Assembly (NCBI GenBank): GCA_004555265.1
Contig: SFIQ01000001.1
Coordinates: 1 to 64,000, forward strand
DNA from: Ruminococcus sp.
GTDB lineage: Bacteria; Bacillota; Clostridia; Oscillospirales; Acutalibacteraceae
Direction: 5' to 3'
DNA length: 64,000 nt
Shown here: piece by piece, positions 60,751-64,000 of the stretch
Layout: every line of letters begins with the position of its first letter
How positions within the stretch are numbered: position 1 is the stretch's first letter
Translations under genes and position numbers: made by a program
Notes under the pieces: generated by a model
The model's input: the letters and a program-made list of their open reading frames with translations, nothing else
Database searches by the model: none
What the model was told of the DNA's origin: nothing

Positions 60751-60758
60751 GTGATGGT

Positions 60759-61616
60759 ATGAAAATTGCATTGTTGCCGAATTTAACCCGCGCTTGCGCG
60801 TTAGAGGTTACCAAAGAGGTTTGCCGCTGTCTTGAAAAGCTGAATGTAGCCTATTTTTTTGAAGACAAACTGCAAGCCGCCTTACCGCCGCAAAGCATTT
60901 GTCTACCGTCGGAAACGCTTTTGTCGGACTGCGATGCGGTCATTGCCATCGGTGGAGACGGTTCTTTAATTCATGCCGCAAAAAAAGCGGTTGCTTACAA
61001 AAAACCCGTTCTCGGCGTCAATGCCGGCAACCTTGCATTTATGGCAGGCATTGAGAAAAACGAATTGCATTTGCTAAAAGCGTTAATGGACGGCAGTTAT
61101 TCCATTGACCCGCGTATGATGCTGGAAGTCTCGTGCAAAGGGCCGAATGAAACGACGCCCAAAAGTCTCGGTTGTTGTCTCAATGATGTTGTGGTTGCGC
61201 GCGGGGAACAAATTAAACTCATCACCTTAGATGTCTATGCGGACGGCAAATATATCAATCACTATTATTCGGATGGCATCATTCTTTCCACCCCCACAGG
61301 CTCCACGGCGTATTCGCTCTCGGCGGGCGGCCCTGTGGTAGACCCGAAAATCGAAAGTATCATGCTGACTCCGATTTGCACACATTCGTTATTTGCGCGC
61401 TCGCTGATTTTTGAAAGCAATTCCGAAATCTGCGTGAAAATTCCCGAAGACGGCGAGGATATTTATATTTCCTGCGACGGAGAGCCGTCCGAGCAAATTT
61501 TGCCCGGCAGTGTGCTTACTGTCAAAAAGTCCGAAAATTATGCGGATTTTATTCGGATTAAGAATGATTCCTTTATAGATGTATTAAACAGCAAATTGTC
61601 GCAGAGGAGGGCGTAA
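60759..61616 (+). CDS. nadK: NAD kinase
   Basis: The 285-residue enzyme phosphorylates NAD to NADP. The GGDGSLIHAAKKA motif, NAGNLAFMAGIEKNEL, the NDVVVARGE segment and STPTGSTAYSLSAGGPVVDP are all diagnostic. It sits between tlyA and argR as in many Firmicutes. AGGTGATGG precedes the ATG with short spacing. Confidence 0.95.
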   Translation: MKIALLPNLTRACALEVTKEVCRCLEKLNVAYFFEDKLQAALPPQSICLPSETLLSDCDAVIAIGGDGSLIHAAKKAVAYKKPVLGVNAGNLAFMAGIEKNELHLLKALMDGSYSIDPRMMLEVSCKGPNETTPKSLGCCLNDVVVARGEQIKLITLDVYADGKYINHYYSDGIILSTPTGSTAYSLSAGGPVVDPKIESIMLTPICTHSLFARSLIFESNSEICVKIPEDGEDIYISCDGEPSEQILPGSVLTVKKSENYADFIRIKNDSFIDVLNSKLSQRRA

Positions 61617-61618
61617 AC

Positions 61619-62080
61619 TTGAAGAAAAAACGCCATGAATTGATTTTAAAACTGATACAGGAATACGAAATTACTACGCAGGACGAACTTTTGGCGTTGT
61701 TGCGGCAAAAGGGCTTTCCTGTGACGCAGGCGACGATTTCTCGTGATATTAAAGAGTTACAACTTGTGAAAACGCCGACCAAAAACGGACCGACCAAATA
61801 TGCTGTCAGCCACAATGATACGCAAAACAAGCACGCGAGAAAGTTTTACGCCATTTTTTCACAGTCCGTCTTGTCGGTGGACAGTGCAGGGAATATGTGC
61901 GCAATCAAATGTTATTCCGGTACAGCGAATGCGGCAGGCGCGGCGATTGACTCGATGCAAATGCCGGAGGTAGTCGGCACGTTGGCGGGCGACGACACGC
62001 TGTTCGTCCTTTGTCGCAATGAAAATGCCGCTGTTGTGTTTCAAACACAAATCGAAGCCATGTTAAACGGTGATGTGTAA
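61619..62080 (+). CDS. argR: Arginine repressor ArgR
   Basis: The 153-residue hexameric repressor binds arginine-regulated operators. It has an N-terminal winged helix (RQKGFPVTQATISRDIKELQ) and a C-terminal arginine-binding domain with VGTLAGDDTLFVLCR. TTG at 61619 follows GAGGAGG, a non-ATG start. Its last base is the first base of the recN ATG. Confidence 0.94.
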   Translation: MKKKRHELILKLIQEYEITTQDELLALLRQKGFPVTQATISRDIKELQLVKTPTKNGPTKYAVSHNDTQNKHARKFYAIFSQSVLSVDSAGNMCAIKCYSGTANAAGAAIDSMQMPEVVGTLAGDDTLFVLCRNENAAVVFQTQIEAMLNGDV

Positions 62081-63762
62081 TGCTTTGTGAACTGCAAATC
62101 GAAAATATTGCCATAATAAAAAAAGCGGTCATTTCCTTTCAAAAGGGCTTGAATGTGATGACCGGTGAAACCGGTGCGGGAAAATCCATTGTGATTGACT
62201 CGATTAATGCGGTGCTCGGAGAGCGCACTTCCAGAGAGTTAATTCGCACCGGCTGCGACAGCGCGTTTGTTTCCGCGACCTTTTACGGTGTTTCAAAAGA
62301 CATTGCAGATGTGCTTTATGATTTAGAAATTCCAAAAGAAGACGACGGGTCGGTTCTAATTCAGCGCCGCCTGTTTGCAGATGGCAGAAATCAATGCAAA
62401 ATCAACGGTGTGCCCGTAACGGTTTCCGCCGTAAAGCGGGTAGCCCGATTGCTTGTCAACATCCACGGGCAATCGGACAATCAAATGCTGTTGTCGCCCG
62501 AATACCACTGTGCTTACATTGATAATTTGGCGGAGGATTTCGCGGAAAAAGCAGACTTTTCCGCGGCATACCGCGCCTATATGCAGTCCAAAGCGGAATT
62601 AGAGTCGCTCCATACCGACGAAACCGAAAAGTTACGGCGGCTTGACATTCTCAATTATCAAATTTCGGAGTTGGAAAACGCCGAAATTCGCGTCGGGGAA
62701 ATTACGGAATGTGAAGAACGCTTGGAGGTTTTGCGCAATGCAGAGCATATTACAGACGCTTTGCAGACCGCACACGCCTATTTAAACGGCGACGACGAGC
62801 AGGGGGGTGCGGTTTCTGCTGCGTTTTCTGCGGCAAAACAGTTGGAAAATATCGCCGCATTTTCCGAAGAATACAGCGAACTGCAAAAACAGGCACAGGA
62901 AGCGGCATATACGCTGTCCGCTGTGTGCGATGATTTACGCGACAAACTGTTTTCGGACGCGTTTGACCCTGCAGAGGTGGATACGCTGGAAGAACGGCTG
63001 GATACGCTGTATACTTTACAGCGAAAGTACGGAAACAGCGAGGCAGAAATGCTTGCCTATTTGGAACAGGCCGTTTCCGAGCGTGAAAGCATAGAAATGT
63101 CTGATGAACGCAAGGCTTTGCTTTCCGCCGAAGTGGAAAAGCACTATCAAAAGGCCTTTGCTTACGCAGAAAAATTACATAAAACCCGCGAAACTGCGGC
63201 AAAGAAGTTTTGCCGTGATGTAGAAGCCGAACTTGCCTTTTTGGATATGCCGTCCGTTCGGTTTACAGTACAAAACAACCTGGGTGATTTAACCGAAAAC
63301 GGCATAGATAACATTGAATTTTTGCTGTCGGCAAATGCCGGGGAAGCGCCAAAACCGCTCGCGAAAATTGCTTCGGGCGGTGAACTTTCCCGCATCATGT
63401 TGGCGATTAAAAGCGTACTTGCGGAAAAAGATAATATCGGCACACTGATATTTGACGAAATTGACACGGGCGTCAGCGGTCGTGCGGCGCAAAAAATCGG
63501 CATCAAGCTTAAAACGCTCTCCAAGACGCATCAAGTGGTTTGCGTTACGCATTTGGCGCAAATTGCCGCCTTTGCAGACAGCCATATGCGCATTGAAAAG
63601 GCAGAGCGCGACGGGCAAACCTTCACAGAGGTTGCGCCTTTGGATTTTGTCGGCAGAAAATATGAATTGGCACGCATTTTGGGCGGGCTAACCGTAACCG
63701 AACTGCAACTGCAAAGTGCCGAAGAACTTTTAAAAACCGCCGAAACAGAAAATTTGGGTTGA
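62080..63762 (+). CDS. recN: DNA repair protein RecN
   Basis: The 560-residue SMC-like ATPase acts early at double-strand breaks. Walker A is MTGETGAGKSIVIDSINAVL, a coiled-coil middle spans roughly 160-360, and the ABC signature and Walker B lie in IASGGELSRIMLAIKSVL and TLIFDEIDTGVSGRAA. Length is normal. The ATG overlaps argR, and the TGA overlaps the -35 box of the following T-box promoter. Confidence 0.96.
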   Translation: MLCELQIENIAIIKKAVISFQKGLNVMTGETGAGKSIVIDSINAVLGERTSRELIRTGCDSAFVSATFYGVSKDIADVLYDLEIPKEDDGSVLIQRRLFADGRNQCKINGVPVTVSAVKRVARLLVNIHGQSDNQMLLSPEYHCAYIDNLAEDFAEKADFSAAYRAYMQSKAELESLHTDETEKLRRLDILNYQISELENAEIRVGEITECEERLEVLRNAEHITDALQTAHAYLNGDDEQGGAVSAAFSAAKQLENIAAFSEEYSELQKQAQEAAYTLSAVCDDLRDKLFSDAFDPAEVDTLEERLDTLYTLQRKYGNSEAEMLAYLEQAVSERESIEMSDERKALLSAEVEKHYQKAFAYAEKLHKTRETAAKKFCRDVEAELAFLDMPSVRFTVQNNLGDLTENGIDNIEFLLSANAGEAPKPLAKIASGGELSRIMLAIKSVLAEKDNIGTLIFDEIDTGVSGRAAQKIGIKLKTLSKTHQVVCVTHLAQIAAFADSHMRIEKAERDGQTFTEVAPLDFVGRKYELARILGGLTVTELQLQSAEELLKTAETENLG

Positions 63763-63787
63763 CAAACCGCAAAAGAACAAGTATAAT
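63759..63787 (+). promoter_or_regulatory. Consensus promoter of the T-box transcript, overlapping the recN stop
   Basis: A perfect TTGACA (63759-63764) and a perfect TATAAT (63782-63787) are separated by 17 bases. The -35 includes the recN TGA (63760-63762). Confidence 0.95.
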
Positions 63788-63796
63788 CCACATATC

Positions 63797-64000
63797 GGCT
63801 GTGATGAGAAGAAGTACAAGGCAAATTTGGCAAAGAGAGCCTGCGTTTGGTGTAAGCAGGTACGATATGCTTTGGAAATACATCTCGGAGCCGTGGGGAA
63901 GAACTTTGCAGTAAGCCCCACCGTGCGCGAGCGTTAATCGCAGAGTGATGTTTGTCACTCGCAAAGGCTGTGTTTGCGAAAACACAGCGCAATGAGGTGG
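63797..64000 (+). promoter_or_regulatory. T-box leader, probably tyrosine-specific (cut by window end)
   Basis: The leader shows Stem I marks: GATGAGAAGAAGTAC, AAGAGAGCC with TTGGTGT and the return GCAGGTACG. The specifier side follows (GGAAATACATCTCGGAGCC), where GGCT and GAGA near the start pair with AGCC and TCTC. The last bases of the window, AATGAGGTGG, are the start of the conserved T-box antiterminator bulge sequence. UAC followed by A just before the closing stem is the likely specifier, giving tyrosine. Uncharged tRNA binding would let transcription continue into the gene beyond the window, perhaps tyrS. Confidence 0.9.

Noticed and set aside
1..64000. CRISPR arrays, rRNA, tRNA, insertion sequences, integrases
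   Set aside because: No regularly spaced direct repeats, no rRNA or tRNA sequence and no transposase or integrase reading frame was seen on either strand.

Overview
The window reads as chromosome from an anaerobic, endospore-forming Firmicute of the class Clostridia, probably an Oscillospirales/Ruminococcaceae-type gut or sediment bacterium. The signs are a complete spoIIIAA-AH operon, spo0A, spoIVB, cwlD and a cotJC remnant, a sodium-pumping oxaloacetate decarboxylase operon, a T-box leader, strong Shine-Dalgarno sequences and sigma-A promoters. Housekeeping gene order (nusB-xseAB-ispA-dxs-tlyA-nadK-argR-recN; dnaE-pfkA; spoIVB-spo0A) is typical of the class. No rRNA, tRNA, CRISPR array or intact transposase was seen.

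Region 1 (1-6.25 kb) is an accessory island, visibly more A+T-rich than the rest. It holds a small HTH regulator, a SAM-I-like riboswitch with terminator in front of an unrecognised ORF, and a minus-strand run of Fic protein, HNH nuclease, Fic protein and Mrr-type endonuclease. The second Fic gene is interrupted by one in-frame stop. A small EF-hand-like membrane protein follows. The island ends in two gene remnants: the last 45 codons of a VOC/glyoxalase gene and a 5'-truncated cotJC.

Region 2 (6.3-16.0 kb, minus strand) has the four-gene oxaloacetate decarboxylase operon with its own promoter and terminator. It is followed by a gene set of secreted clan-A glycosidase, Old-Yellow-Enzyme flavoprotein and small membrane protein, then two half-size TauE-like genes.

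Region 3 (16.0-46.3 kb) is core metabolism and sporulation. It carries a PH-domain protein, a DEDDh exonuclease, tcdA, serine biosynthesis (serC-serA), lon-engB-lysA-dnaE-pfkA-aroK, spoIVB, spo0A, a ClpP-like protease, spoIIIE/ftsK, a YgiQ radical SAM protein, an MBL protein with DUF3006, rpsB-tsf, cwlD, radA and nanA-nanE. The dnaE reading frame is broken near codon 510, where about 20 conserved residues are also missing. That means a damaged gene or a sequence/assembly error.

Region 4 (46.3-64.0 kb) has a large YfhO-type membrane protein, the full spoIIIA operon, asp23 and a long nusB-to-recN operon. A strong promoter overlapping the recN stop codon then drives a T-box leader, probably tyrosine-specific, which runs off the end of the window.

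The most interesting leads are the broken dnaE, the riboswitch/orphan ORF in the island, the Fic-HNH-Fic-Mrr cluster with its single nonsense codon, and the unusual Spo0A receiver domain. I did not find convincing evidence of a wholly new system; the Fic-HNH-Fic-Mrr cluster is the only candidate.
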